Positions 17,050-24,957 of a stretch of 34,498 nt of DNA are shown here, in pieces. The translations under genes and the position numbers were made by a program. The notes below the pieces were generated by a model. It ran no database searches. It was not told the DNA's origin and worked only from the letters and a program-made list of their open reading frames with translations. Every line of letters starts with the position of its first letter. Positions within the stretch are counted from its first letter, which is position 1. Origin of the DNA: SIG578 sp045655125 (GTDB lineage: Bacteria; Bacillota; Clostridia; Oscillospirales; Ruminococcaceae); NCBI GenBank assembly GCA_045655125.1, contig JAZOOR010000064.1, positions 1 to 34,498 of the forward strand, given 5' to 3'.

Positions 17050-17793
17050 TTATTTTTCACTGTCATACGCAAAGCAAGGCATATAGCTTAATTTAAAAAG
17101 ATTATTTTTGTGCATTGTATCAATTCTGTTTTTTATTTCGGTTTCGGGTTCAATTCCCTCTCTGATATAGGCATCAAGAGTAGCATATGTAAAACCAAGA
17201 TTATCTTCATCCGTTTTACCGCAAAGCCCGTCAATAGGCGGCTTTTCAACGAATTTTTCGGGTAGTCCAAGCTCTCTTCCTATAGCCTTAACCTCGGCAA
17301 CAGTAAAGCAGGAAAGCGGGCTGAAATCGCCGACACTATCTCCGTAACGTGTAGAATAGCCAACCCAGTCCTCAGAAAGATTGCAAGTATTGGCGACACG
17401 CCCATTATTTGACTGTGCAACGGCATACACAACAGACATTCTTATTCTGGGCGGAAGATTAAAGCGTGTCTGATTTGTAATTTCAAAAGAATTTCCGATA
17501 GCCTTATATATACTCTCTACCGCCTCGCCGATATTTACAGTGAAATACTTAATATCAAGAAACTCACAAAGCTCGATAGAATAGTCAATATCAAACTGCT
17601 CACCCTTGGGCATTAGAACTCCGATAACATGGTCATTACCAAGCGCTCTGGCGCACAGAGCAGCAACAACTGAGCTATCCTTTCCTCCCGAAACACCCAG
17701 AACTGCATTGCAGCCCTTTCCGTTTTGTTCAAACCATTCTTTTATCCAATTTACGCACTGCTCTGTCGCGTGCTTTGCATCAAATTTATACAT
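17050..17793 (-). CDS. nadE: ammonia-dependent NAD+ synthetase
   Basis: NadE amidates nicotinic acid adenine dinucleotide to NAD+ using ATP. The 247-residue protein carries the P-loop SGGKDSS at about 34-40, typical of N-type ATP pyrophosphatases, then NLSEDWVGYSTRYGD and the EKPPIDGLCGKTDEDNLGFTY loop. It has no N-terminal nitrilase domain, so ammonia rather than glutamine is the expected donor. GAGG precedes the ATG by about eight bases. It has its own promoter overlapping the birA 3' end. Confidence 0.95.
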   Translation of the reverse strand: MYKFDAKHATEQCVNWIKEWFEQNGKGCNAVLGVSGGKDSSVVAALCARALGNDHVIGVLMPKGEQFDIDYSIELCEFLDIKYFTVNIGEAVESIYKAIGNSFEITNQTRFNLPPRIRMSVVYAVAQSNNGRVANTCNLSEDWVGYSTRYGDSVGDFSPLSCFTVAEVKAIGRELGLPEKFVEKPPIDGLCGKTDEDNLGFTYATLDAYIREGIEPETEIKNRIDTMHKNNLFKLSYMPCFAYDSEK

Positions 17794-17826
17794 TGTGTTA
17801 CCTCTTTACACTTAAATTACAGCTAA

Positions 17827-17855
17827 ATCATATAACAAGCAATCTGAATTGTCAA
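17827..17855 (-). promoter_or_regulatory. nadE promoter
   Basis: Minus-strand TTGACA (17855-17850) and TATGAT (17832-17827) are separated by 17 bp. The -35 box overlaps the birA stop codon region. Confidence 0.75.
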
Positions 17856-18631
17856 GATATCTTTGTGCTGACTTCCCCTGAATCAAGAAAGGTGGTTGTT
17901 CCGTCTTGTTTCTTTACACAAAGTCGATATTCACTATCAATATCAAGCACCTCTGCCTCATATTCTTCTGTCCCCGAAATCACTCTGACTTTCTTTCCCA
18001 AAAGAAAAAGCTTACTTTTATATTCACTAAAAATTTCGTCATTTGATAAAGATGGGTAAATCTCAAAAAAATCATTTATTATCTGAGCGGCAAGTTTTGC
18101 TCGTTGCTCCTCATCTTTTCTATTTTCCTTAATTACAGACGAGGCTATTGAGGATATTTCGCTCGGAAATCCGTTTTTGGGCAGATAAAGGTTTACTCCT
18201 ATTCCCAATATGATGTACTGCGCCATTGGGCTTTTAGGCACAGTGGCGGCCTCTGCTAATATACCGCACACTTTTCTGTCATCAATATAAATATCATTCA
18301 CCCATTTTATAGATGTTTTGACACCGCAAACCTTTTCGATAGCTCTGCTTACAGCCACAGCGGCAGCAGTTGTTACATAAAGACTGTCACTAACTTGCAT
18401 CTGAGGACGTAAAAGAATACTCATATATATGCCGCTGCCAGACGGTGAAAAAAAGTTTCTTCCACGTCTTCCCTTGCCCGCCGTTTGCTCATTTGCTATA
18501 ACAACAGTACCCTCGGGTTTATCCTTTTTTGCCATTTCGCGAAGCAAGTCATTAGTAGACCCCACACTATCAAACAGCATTAAATTTATATTGTCAGCTT
18601 TAATATGATTTAATATCTCTTTTTCTGTCAT
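17852..18631 (-). CDS. birA: biotin--[acetyl-CoA-carboxylase] ligase, short form
   Basis: BirA-type ligase attaches biotin to carboxylase carrier domains. The 259-residue protein has DSVGSTND, the nucleotide/biotin loop GKGRRGRNF at about 52-60, IKWVNDIYI (normally KWPND), GIGVNL and a C-terminal SH3-like domain. The DNA-binding helix-turn-helix of bifunctional BirA is absent, so it should not act as the biotin-operon repressor. The ATG at 18631 is chosen because GGAGAA lies five bases upstream; a longer frame from 18667 has no ribosome site. Confidence 0.93.
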   Translation of the reverse strand: MTEKEILNHIKADNINLMLFDSVGSTNDLLREMAKKDKPEGTVVIANEQTAGKGRRGRNFFSPSGSGIYMSILLRPQMQVSDSLYVTTAAAVAVSRAIEKVCGVKTSIKWVNDIYIDDRKVCGILAEAATVPKSPMAQYIILGIGVNLYLPKNGFPSEISSIASSVIKENRKDEEQRAKLAAQIINDFFEIYPSLSNDEIFSEYKSKLFLLGKKVRVISGTEEYEAEVLDIDSEYRLCVKKQDGTTTFLDSGEVSTKIS

Positions 18632-18702
18632 ATTTATTCTCCGCACACTTTTTCTATAATTATTCAAACATATTTTTTGGATTTAGTCAACAACATAAAA
18701 TT

Positions 18703-18728
18703 AAACCCCGACAAAAGTCGGGGTTTTA
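18703..18728. terminator. intrinsic terminator after htrA
   Basis: AAACCCCGAC/GTCGGGGTTT forms a 10-bp stem with an AAAA loop. On the minus strand it is followed by TAATTTTA, a short U-rich tail, separating htrA from birA. Confidence 0.75.
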
Positions 18729-18731
18729 ATA

Positions 18732-20216
18732 TTACTGACCTTTATCCTCTGCAAGAATAACATCGACCTCAAATGTCTTTGAGCTTGTAACCCTTGCACC
18801 TATACGATACACCTTAAGATGAATTTTATCACCCGGTTTTTTGCTCTGTAATATGGAATAAACTACTCCCGTTGAGGTAACATCCTTACCATCTATCTGA
18901 GTAATTATATCCTGAGTCTGCACACCCTTTGTAGCGATATCGCAGTTTTTATCAATCTCTGTAATTAAGAGACCTGCAGGAATGGAGTTATTGTAATACT
19001 GTGAAACCGCCTCTGTAATAAGCTGGAAGGTAATTCCAATTCTTGCTCTGTTCTTTACATATCCGTAATTACGAAGGTCCCCTACAATAGGAAGCGCCTC
19101 ATTTACAGGGATGGCAAATCCAAGTCCCTCATAGCCATCTGCGCTGACCTTAGCCGAGTTGATGCCTATTACCTGACCATACATATTAACGAGCGCCCCT
19201 CCCGAATTTCCAGGGTTTATAGCGGCATCTGTCTGAATGTAGTTCATTGCATATCCGGTATCATCACTCGATATTGTTCTGTTAAGACCCGAAACCATAC
19301 CGCCGGTGCAGCTTCCCGCCAAATCTAAACCGCCGGGATTTCCGATGGCAATAACGCTCTCACCAACAACAGTTTCAGAAGAATCACCAAGCTCCGCAGC
19401 TTTAAGTCCCTTTGCTTCAATCTTAAGAACTGCAAGGTCTGATTGATTATCAATACCTTTAACAGTAGCGCGGTACTCCTCATCATTGTCAAGAACAACT
19501 GTTATCATAGCAGCTCCATCTACAACGTGAGCATTTGTAATGATATAACCATCTTCACTGATAATAATTCCCGAGCCCTGACCGTTCATTACAGGAATCT
19601 GATTGTTTGTATTAACATACTGAACAATACCTACAATAGAAGGTCTTACCTTATCAATTACAGATGCGGCGCTCATTGTTCCGTCGCTGTTAACTGTATA
19701 TTCATCAGAGCCATCAGGTTTTTTATATACTATAAGCTGGTCATACGAGCTGCTTTCTGCCGAACCATCTTTGGATGATGTAGAAGAAAAATTGTGTTTT
19801 CCAACTATAATTTTATATCCCTCGCTGATTGTCCAATATCCAACAAGGCATATAAGGGTTAGTATTGCTAAAACACCCGCAATAGAAAGAGTTATTTTCA
19901 GACCGCGCTTTTTCTTATTCTGCTGCGGCTGAGGACTTACATTATTATAATAACCTTGCTGATAATATTGCTGTCCGTTATTATACTGCCCCGTGTAGCT
20001 ATGCGGATTAGGAGTGTAGCTATAATATGTTCCTTGCGAGCTGTTAGGGGTGCTCTGCTGCGCATTATAGCCATTTTCCTCGTATGCACTATGAGTGGTC
20101 TGTACCTCATAATTATCAGAAGAAACGGCGTTCCCGCGTGTTTCAGGAGCCTCCTGTGCTTCACCTAGTGAATTTTCATTATGATTTTCATTATTAAAAA
20201 TATTATCGTCCGTCAT
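18732..20216 (-). CDS. HtrA/DegP-like membrane-anchored serine protease
   Basis: A trypsin-like envelope protease of 494 residues. The cytoplasmic N-terminus (1-105) is rich in Asn, Gln, Tyr and Ser with YYQQGYYNN repeats, followed by one membrane segment at about 107-130, the protease domain and one PDZ domain at about 390-490. The catalytic triad is H230 (TNAHVV), D260 (SDLAVLK) and S338 (GNSGGAL). It degrades or holds misfolded exported proteins. AGGAGG precedes the ATG. It lies 90 bp after the histidine kinase gene on the same strand, as in WalRK-HtrA and CssRS-HtrA arrangements, so control by that two-component pair is plausible. Confidence 0.94.
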   Translation of the reverse strand: MTDDNIFNNENHNENSLGEAQEAPETRGNAVSSDNYEVQTTHSAYEENGYNAQQSTPNSSQGTYYSYTPNPHSYTGQYNNGQQYYQQGYYNNVSPQPQQNKKKRGLKITLSIAGVLAILTLICLVGYWTISEGYKIIVGKHNFSSTSSKDGSAESSSYDQLIVYKKPDGSDEYTVNSDGTMSAASVIDKVRPSIVGIVQYVNTNNQIPVMNGQGSGIIISEDGYIITNAHVVDGAAMITVVLDNDEEYRATVKGIDNQSDLAVLKIEAKGLKAAELGDSSETVVGESVIAIGNPGGLDLAGSCTGGMVSGLNRTISSDDTGYAMNYIQTDAAINPGNSGGALVNMYGQVIGINSAKVSADGYEGLGFAIPVNEALPIVGDLRNYGYVKNRARIGITFQLITEAVSQYYNNSIPAGLLITEIDKNCDIATKGVQTQDIITQIDGKDVTSTGVVYSILQSKKPGDKIHLKVYRIGARVTSSKTFEVDVILAEDKGQ

Positions 20217-20306
20217 ATAATATCCTCCTTAGCTTACTATTTATATTGTAAATTAAAAATATGAACATATTAAAAATAAAGGTTAAAAACATATTAAACT
20301 TGCAAA

Positions 20307-21782
20307 TTATTTTTTTAGAAATCTGCGTTCAGCGGTATTATGATTAGTCTGTTCTGTATAAATCGGAAGACCGATTATAAATTCAGTGTATTCTCCCTGC
20401 ACGCTTCCGACAGTGATATCTCCGCCGTGCATATCAAGAATTGTTTTCACGATGTGAAGTCCTAATCCAACACCATTTTTATCAAGACCTCGGGATTTAT
20501 CGGTCTTGTAAAATCTATCAAATACGTGGTTGATTTCTTCTTTTGAAAGACCGTTTCCGCTGTTTTTTACACTAATATAGCATTTTCCGTTTTCTTGTTT
20601 TGAAATAAACTCAAGATATCCCTCTTCATTGCAAAACTTAACAGCGTTATCAATAAGGTTGTATAAAACCTGATGTATAAGGTCCCTATCTCCCCAAATC
20701 ATTATTTTATCCATTTTGGAGAGGCCTCTGACATCGATTTTCTTATCCTCAATTTTCTTTTCAAAGCTGAAAAGAGCTGTAAAAATTATATCATTAATAT
20801 TAAATACATCGGCATTGAGTTTGGTTTCTCCGCTCTCAATCTTTGCAACACTAAGCATAGCCTTTACAAGCCTTGAAAGGCGTTCAACCTCATCCGAAAC
20901 AATTCTGAGATAATGTCCCTGCTGATCTTTAGGGATTGTTCCATCTAGAATACCATCAATAAATCCGCCTATAGTGGTCATAGGTGTTTTGAGCTCGTGA
21001 GAAACATTGGCAACAAAATTCTTTCTCATAGCTTCAAGCTCCGATAGTGAATCTGCCATCTGGTTAAAGGAAAGGGCAAGCTCTCCGACCTCATCCATGC
21101 TATGATAGGATATTCTTGTAGAGAAATCTCCCCTGCCAAAGGATTTAGCGGCAGCGCTCATCTGACGAAGAGGGCGCGAAAGCATACTCGTTAATATATA
21201 TATAACAACACTTGACATAAGTATTGAAATAATAGCCGCAATCAGAAACATCTTTACTATATCCGAAAGCAGCGCTCCTATTGCATCGGCCGATGTTGAT
21301 GCAAATACATATCCAATTATATCTCCGTTGCCGCTTGTCTTAATCGCGCGTCCGACAGAATAGTTAAATGTTGAATACATTCCGCCAAGTCTGCCGTATT
21401 CCTCGTATTCTGTTGACCCGTCCATTATAGAAAGTATCGACTTAGGAATACTTTTTTCTTTATGAATACAAGTGCCATCATCGGTGCAAAGAAGAGTTTT
21501 TCCCTCAATATCCGTAAAAAACATTACACCGTTTACCGTATCAGCCATTGAAGAATAAAATTGGCGGAGCGACCTCGTTTCAAGGTAGGTACTATTATTT
21601 GTTTCGTAATTAAATACTGTAAAAGACACTGCTTTTGCAACATTTTCCGAAAGCATTTGCTGGCGTTCCGTTCGCAAATAGCGAGAAAGGAGAACGCTGA
21701 AAATAGTCCCAAGAAAGACAAAGCTTGACAATATTACAACAGAGCAAACTGTGAAATACTTTACAAACAGGCTTCTTCTCAT
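20307..21782 (-). CDS. sensor histidine kinase
   Basis: A 491-residue membrane sensor kinase. Membrane segments at about 8-33 and 176-198 enclose an extracytoplasmic sensor of ~140 residues. A HAMP linker (about 200-250), HisKA domain with phosphorylated H262 in NVSHELKTP, and an ATPase domain (DNAVKFC, DKNGVGLGLHIVK, HGGDI) follow. No PAS domain is seen. It starts 6 bp after the response regulator stop, a normal regulator-kinase operon. The signal is unknown; neighbouring htrA suggests envelope stress. Confidence 0.94.
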   Translation of the reverse strand: MRRSLFVKYFTVCSVVILSSFVFLGTIFSVLLSRYLRTERQQMLSENVAKAVSFTVFNYETNNSTYLETRSLRQFYSSMADTVNGVMFFTDIEGKTLLCTDDGTCIHKEKSIPKSILSIMDGSTEYEEYGRLGGMYSTFNYSVGRAIKTSGNGDIIGYVFASTSADAIGALLSDIVKMFLIAAIISILMSSVVIYILTSMLSRPLRQMSAAAKSFGRGDFSTRISYHSMDEVGELALSFNQMADSLSELEAMRKNFVANVSHELKTPMTTIGGFIDGILDGTIPKDQQGHYLRIVSDEVERLSRLVKAMLSVAKIESGETKLNADVFNINDIIFTALFSFEKKIEDKKIDVRGLSKMDKIMIWGDRDLIHQVLYNLIDNAVKFCNEEGYLEFISKQENGKCYISVKNSGNGLSKEEINHVFDRFYKTDKSRGLDKNGVGLGLHIVKTILDMHGGDITVGSVQGEYTEFIIGLPIYTEQTNHNTAERRFLKK

Positions 21783-21788
21783 ACTGCC

Positions 21789-22493
21789 CTACTCAATTCC
21801 CTTTACTTCAAATTTATATCCAACGCCCCAAACGGTTTTAAGACACCAATCCTCGCAAACGCCCTCAAGCTTTTCGCGAAGTCTCTTGACATGTACATCT
21901 ACCGTTCTTGAATCTCCGAAATATTCAAATCCCCAAACCTCATCAAGAAGCTGGTCGCGTGTATATACGCGGTTGGGATTGCTTGCAAGGTGAAAAAGCA
22001 GTTCAAGCTCCTTGGGGGGAGTATCTACTGTTTTACCATCCACCTTTAATTCATAGCTCTCAAGATTTATAGAAAGCTTATTAAACAAAACAATTTTTTT
22101 ATTTGAATTCTCAGTTTCAGAAGAAAGGGTTGTTCTGCGAAGAATTGCCTTAATTCTGGCGACAACCTCTTTAGAATCAAAAGGCTTTACCACATAATCG
22201 TCGGCACCGAGTTCAAGACCAAGAACCTTATCAATAGTTTCACTCTTTGCACTCAGCATAATTATAGGACATTGTGAGGTTTTGCGAATTTCCCTGCAAA
22301 CCTGCCAACCATCCATATTAGGCATCATTACATCCAGAAGTATAAGGTCGGGGTCATTTTCTCGAAATTTTAAAAGTCCATCCTGACCATCAAATGCAAG
22401 AGTAACCGCATACCCTTCCTTCTCTAAATAAAGGCGAAGAAGTTCACATATATTTTTGTCATCATCAACAACAAGGATTGTATTTTGTGTCAT
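21789..22493 (-). CDS. OmpR/PhoB-family response regulator
   Basis: A 234-residue regulator with a receiver domain (acidic pocket D10/D11, phosphorylated D54 in LILLDVMMP, conserved Lys in VVKPFDSKE) and a winged-helix DNA-binding domain (RDQLLDEVWGFEYFGDSRTV, DVHVKRLREKLE). The ATG at 22493 is preferred over a TTG nine bases earlier, because GGGAG lies about nine bases upstream of the ATG but directly abuts the TTG. It is cotranscribed with the kinase; htrA is a plausible target. Confidence 0.94.
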   Translation of the reverse strand: MTQNTILVVDDDKNICELLRLYLEKEGYAVTLAFDGQDGLLKFRENDPDLILLDVMMPNMDGWQVCREIRKTSQCPIIMLSAKSETIDKVLGLELGADDYVVKPFDSKEVVARIKAILRRTTLSSETENSNKKIVLFNKLSINLESYELKVDGKTVDTPPKELELLFHLASNPNRVYTRDQLLDEVWGFEYFGDSRTVDVHVKRLREKLEGVCEDWCLKTVWGVGYKFEVKGIE

Positions 22494-22585
22494 TGTGTTC
22501 AACTCCCAATTATATTATCACATATAATTATAACTTAACTTCGTGAACAAATTTTTAACCTTTTATTTCTTTAGCATAAATTTTG

Positions 22586-23671
22586 TTAATCTTTGATATT
22601 CCACGAAAAACGGCTGAATTCGTCTGAATAGGCTACAAGTCCATCCCTATTCGTGTTAATTTCCCAGCTTACAATATTAGCAAAATCCTTAAAGCGATTA
22701 GAGTTTGACTTGGGAAGCTTATCTGTAAACCAGCTCGACTGTCCTGTGTAAATATCCTCAAGACCTGTATTCTCAGTGACCTTTTGCTCGGTCATTCCGA
22801 AATATTTAAGTCCATCTCCCTCGGTTTCTCTCTGCTCTGATGCGATATCACAGTGATACCACTTGGAATCAAGCTTAATCATATTCCAGGTTTTGTAGCT
22901 ATTAACATTCCAGCTGCTGACTGTTTTACATTCAATTCCAAGCTGCATAAGAAGGAAATTATAAAGCGATGATACCGATGAGGCTGTACCCTTCTTATCC
23001 ATAAGGGTGCTGTAAATATCAGCTTTTATTTCAGTATTATCATTCTGTGTGCTGTATTGTTCACTTGAGGATATTTCTGATGAAGCGGTATCATCAGGCT
23101 CTTTAGCAATAACTGTATTATCTGCTTTAATATCAATATTTTTAGCAAGGTATGAGTATAATGAAATTGCTGCTATTGCATCATCATCAGTATTTTTCAC
23201 ACATGTATTGAAAATTTCCTGTACTGCTTTTTTAAACTCACCTATTTTTTCACTATGAGTTTTAGAGAATTCATATGATATTAACACTCTGTTATTTACA
23301 CTATCATATCGACAATTTGAGATAAGAGCTGAAAACGGGAAATTCTCTCCTATTGCAAACCTTATTATATCGTAATATTCTCTTGAAGGCAGCGGTGCAG
23401 ATTCCTTTGCTTCTAAAACCGCATTTACAAATTTGTTGTAGGGGGTAGTATCTTTAAGTGCATATTTAACCTCAACGGGTAGCACATAAGGGTCAAAGGC
23501 AAATGTAAATTCCCCGCTATCCTCTGTTTTTGATATTCCCGAAGAAGATTCCTTGTATGAAACATCAGATGATACCGATGCTATATCATTTTTGTCCTTT
23601 TTTGCGCATGACGACAGACAAAACAAAACAATAATACAAAGAATCAATATTAAACTGAGTGCTTTTTTCAT
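22586..23671 (-). CDS. lipoprotein with degenerate transglutaminase-like domain
   Basis: The 361-residue protein begins with a lipoprotein signal peptide (hydrophobic 4-18, lipobox LSSC, lipidated C22) and a Ser-rich linker. Residues about 220-280 match the transglutaminase-like fold seen in many Clostridial surface proteins: KGTASSVSSLYNFLLMQLGI, then YKTWNMIKLDSKWYHCDIA. In active members the first segment has Cys after KG(V) and the second has His before Trp; here these are A230 and K260, and only D275 remains. So it is probably a binding or structural pseudoenzyme. It has its own promoter, lies just upstream of the two-component pair, and could be a sensor partner, but that is guesswork. 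Confidence 0.75.
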   Translation of the reverse strand: MKKALSLILILCIIVLFCLSSCAKKDKNDIASVSSDVSYKESSSGISKTEDSGEFTFAFDPYVLPVEVKYALKDTTPYNKFVNAVLEAKESAPLPSREYYDIIRFAIGENFPFSALISNCRYDSVNNRVLISYEFSKTHSEKIGEFKKAVQEIFNTCVKNTDDDAIAAISLYSYLAKNIDIKADNTVIAKEPDDTASSEISSSEQYSTQNDNTEIKADIYSTLMDKKGTASSVSSLYNFLLMQLGIECKTVSSWNVNSYKTWNMIKLDSKWYHCDIASEQRETEGDGLKYFGMTEQKVTENTGLEDIYTGQSSWFTDKLPKSNSNRFKDFANIVSWEINTNRDGLVAYSDEFSRFSWNIKD

Positions 23672-23704
23672 TTATTTTAACCTCCAAGAATATTCTTATT
23701 TTTT

Positions 23705-23732
23705 ATTATATCAAATAAAACTGTTTTTTCAA
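23705..23732 (-). promoter_or_regulatory. lipoprotein gene promoter
   Basis: Minus-strand TTGAAA (23732-23727) and TATAAT (23710-23705) are separated by 16 bp. It diverges from the promoter at 23752-23780. Confidence 0.7.
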
Positions 23733-23751
23733 AGCCTTTTTTACTAATTAC

Positions 23752-23780
23752 TTTACAAATAATATAAAATAAATTATAAT
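23752..23780 (+). promoter_or_regulatory. promoter of small membrane protein gene
   Basis: TTTACA (23752-23757) and TATAAT (23775-23780) are separated by 17 bp, about 30 bases before the GTG start. Confidence 0.7.
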
Positions 23781-23811
23781 ATATACGCATTTGTGTTTAG
23801 GAGTTGATAAG

Positions 23812-24297
23812 GTGTTTAAAAAATACCTATTATTATTTCTTGTTTCAATGGTTCCTATTATAGAGCTTCGAGGAGCTATTCCTATTGGTGTGGGTTGGGG
23901 ACTTTCTCTCCCCCTGTGCTACGTTATAAGCGTTATAGGAAACATTATACCTGTACCGTTTGTCATTCTTTTTGGAAAATACATTTTAACTCAGCTTTCC
24001 AAAATCAAGAAAATCGGACCTTTTTTTAAAAAAATTATTGACCGAGCAGACAGAAAAGCTCACACACTTGGAAAGGCAGAATTTTGGGGACTTTTCATTT
24101 TTGTTGCCATTCCTCTGCCCGGAACGGGAGCATGGACGGGCTCACTGATTGCCGCTATACTTCGTATGCGACTTAAAAAAGCAATACCGGCTATTGCGCT
24201 TGGAGTTATCACAAGCGGTGTTATTATGCTGCTGCTTTCTCTTTTGGTTAAAGCAGGAATTCTTACAGGTCTTGATATGTTTTCAAATTTTGCTTAA
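23812..24297 (+). CDS. COG2426-type small multidrug-export family membrane protein
   Basis: A 161-residue membrane protein with four to five hydrophobic segments. The segments SMVPIIELRGAIPIGVGWGL and IPLPGTGAWTGSLIAA are hallmarks of the COG2426 family, annotated as putative small multidrug export proteins though direct evidence for transport is thin. The GTG start at 23812 is chosen because AGGAG lies eight bases upstream; a longer frame from 23791 starts before the ribosome site. It is monocistronic with its own promoter and terminator. Confidence 0.85.
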   Translation: MFKKYLLLFLVSMVPIIELRGAIPIGVGWGLSLPLCYVISVIGNIIPVPFVILFGKYILTQLSKIKKIGPFFKKIIDRADRKAHTLGKAEFWGLFIFVAIPLPGTGAWTGSLIAAILRMRLKKAIPAIALGVITSGVIMLLLSLLVKAGILTGLDMFSNFA

Positions 24298-24310
24298 CAA
24301 CATAAAACCT

Positions 24311-24343
24311 AAAGCCCTTGAGCATTATGCTCAAGGGCTTTTT
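24311..24343 (+). terminator. intrinsic terminator
   Basis: A long stem AAAGCCCTTGAGCAT/ATGCTCAAGGGCTTT with a 1-nt centre (effective small loop) is followed by TTT. It can also serve the convergent flavoprotein gene. Confidence 0.85.
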
Positions 24344-24367
24344 GACGCGCTGTCTTAACAATAGATA

Positions 24368-24925
24368 TTAAACCTGATCGTCGAGAAAATCAGCATATTT
24401 TTTTCCCGCATTTTCCAGTGCAGGTAGAATGTAATCTTTATTGTACCGAACAACTGAAATCCGATCGCACACTCTCATTCCCATATGTGCAAGACTTTTT
24501 TCAAACTGCTCAAGACAATCCAGCGTTCCACGTCCGCTACCTCCTGCACACGCAATAAGAATGCATTTCTTATCTGCCAAGAAGTGATTATTTGTAGCAT
24601 CACATCTGCGCAATCTGTCTAGGAAAGCCTTAAAACATTCCGTCATATCAGACCAATAAACCGCGCTTATCCATACTATTCCATCCGAATCTGAAAGCGA
24701 TTTATATATGTCCGCAAAATCATCATGAATAACACAGGCACCGTCCTTATTACATGAACCCCACCCGTTATGGCAGGCTCTGCAATGTTCGAGTTTTCTT
24801 TGGTTTATATGAATTTCCTCAATGTGTGTCCCTGCTTTCGTGATGCCCTTTATAAAATGATTTTTGGCAGAAGCCGTTAATCCATCTATGTTTGGGCTTG
24901 ACCATATAACCGCAACCTTACTCAT
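24368..24925 (-). CDS. flavodoxin-family NAD(P)H-dependent FMN oxidoreductase
   Basis: A 185-residue flavodoxin-fold protein. The N-terminus VAVIWSSPNIDGLTASAKNHF is the FMN phosphate loop, followed by HCRACHNGWGSCNKDGACVIHDD, a Cys-rich insert as in iron-sulfur flavoproteins and WrbA/azoreductase relatives, and SAVYWSDMTECFKAFLDRL, the FMN-binding Y-W motif. The substrate is unknown. The integrative element begins about 30 bp upstream of its ATG, so its original promoter region may have been displaced; only AAAGGG at an 11-base distance is visible as a ribosome site. Confidence 0.85.
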   Translation of the reverse strand: MSKVAVIWSSPNIDGLTASAKNHFIKGITKAGTHIEEIHINQRKLEHCRACHNGWGSCNKDGACVIHDDFADIYKSLSDSDGIVWISAVYWSDMTECFKAFLDRLRRCDATNNHFLADKKCILIACAGGSGRGTLDCLEQFEKSLAHMGMRVCDRISVVRYNKDYILPALENAGKKYADFLDDQV

Positions 24926-24957
24926 ATTGCATATACCCTTTCATACTCAGCTATGAT

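Noticed and set aside
17852..18631. Bifunctional BirA repressor
   Set aside because: The N-terminal helix-turn-helix is missing; the protein begins directly with the ligase domain.
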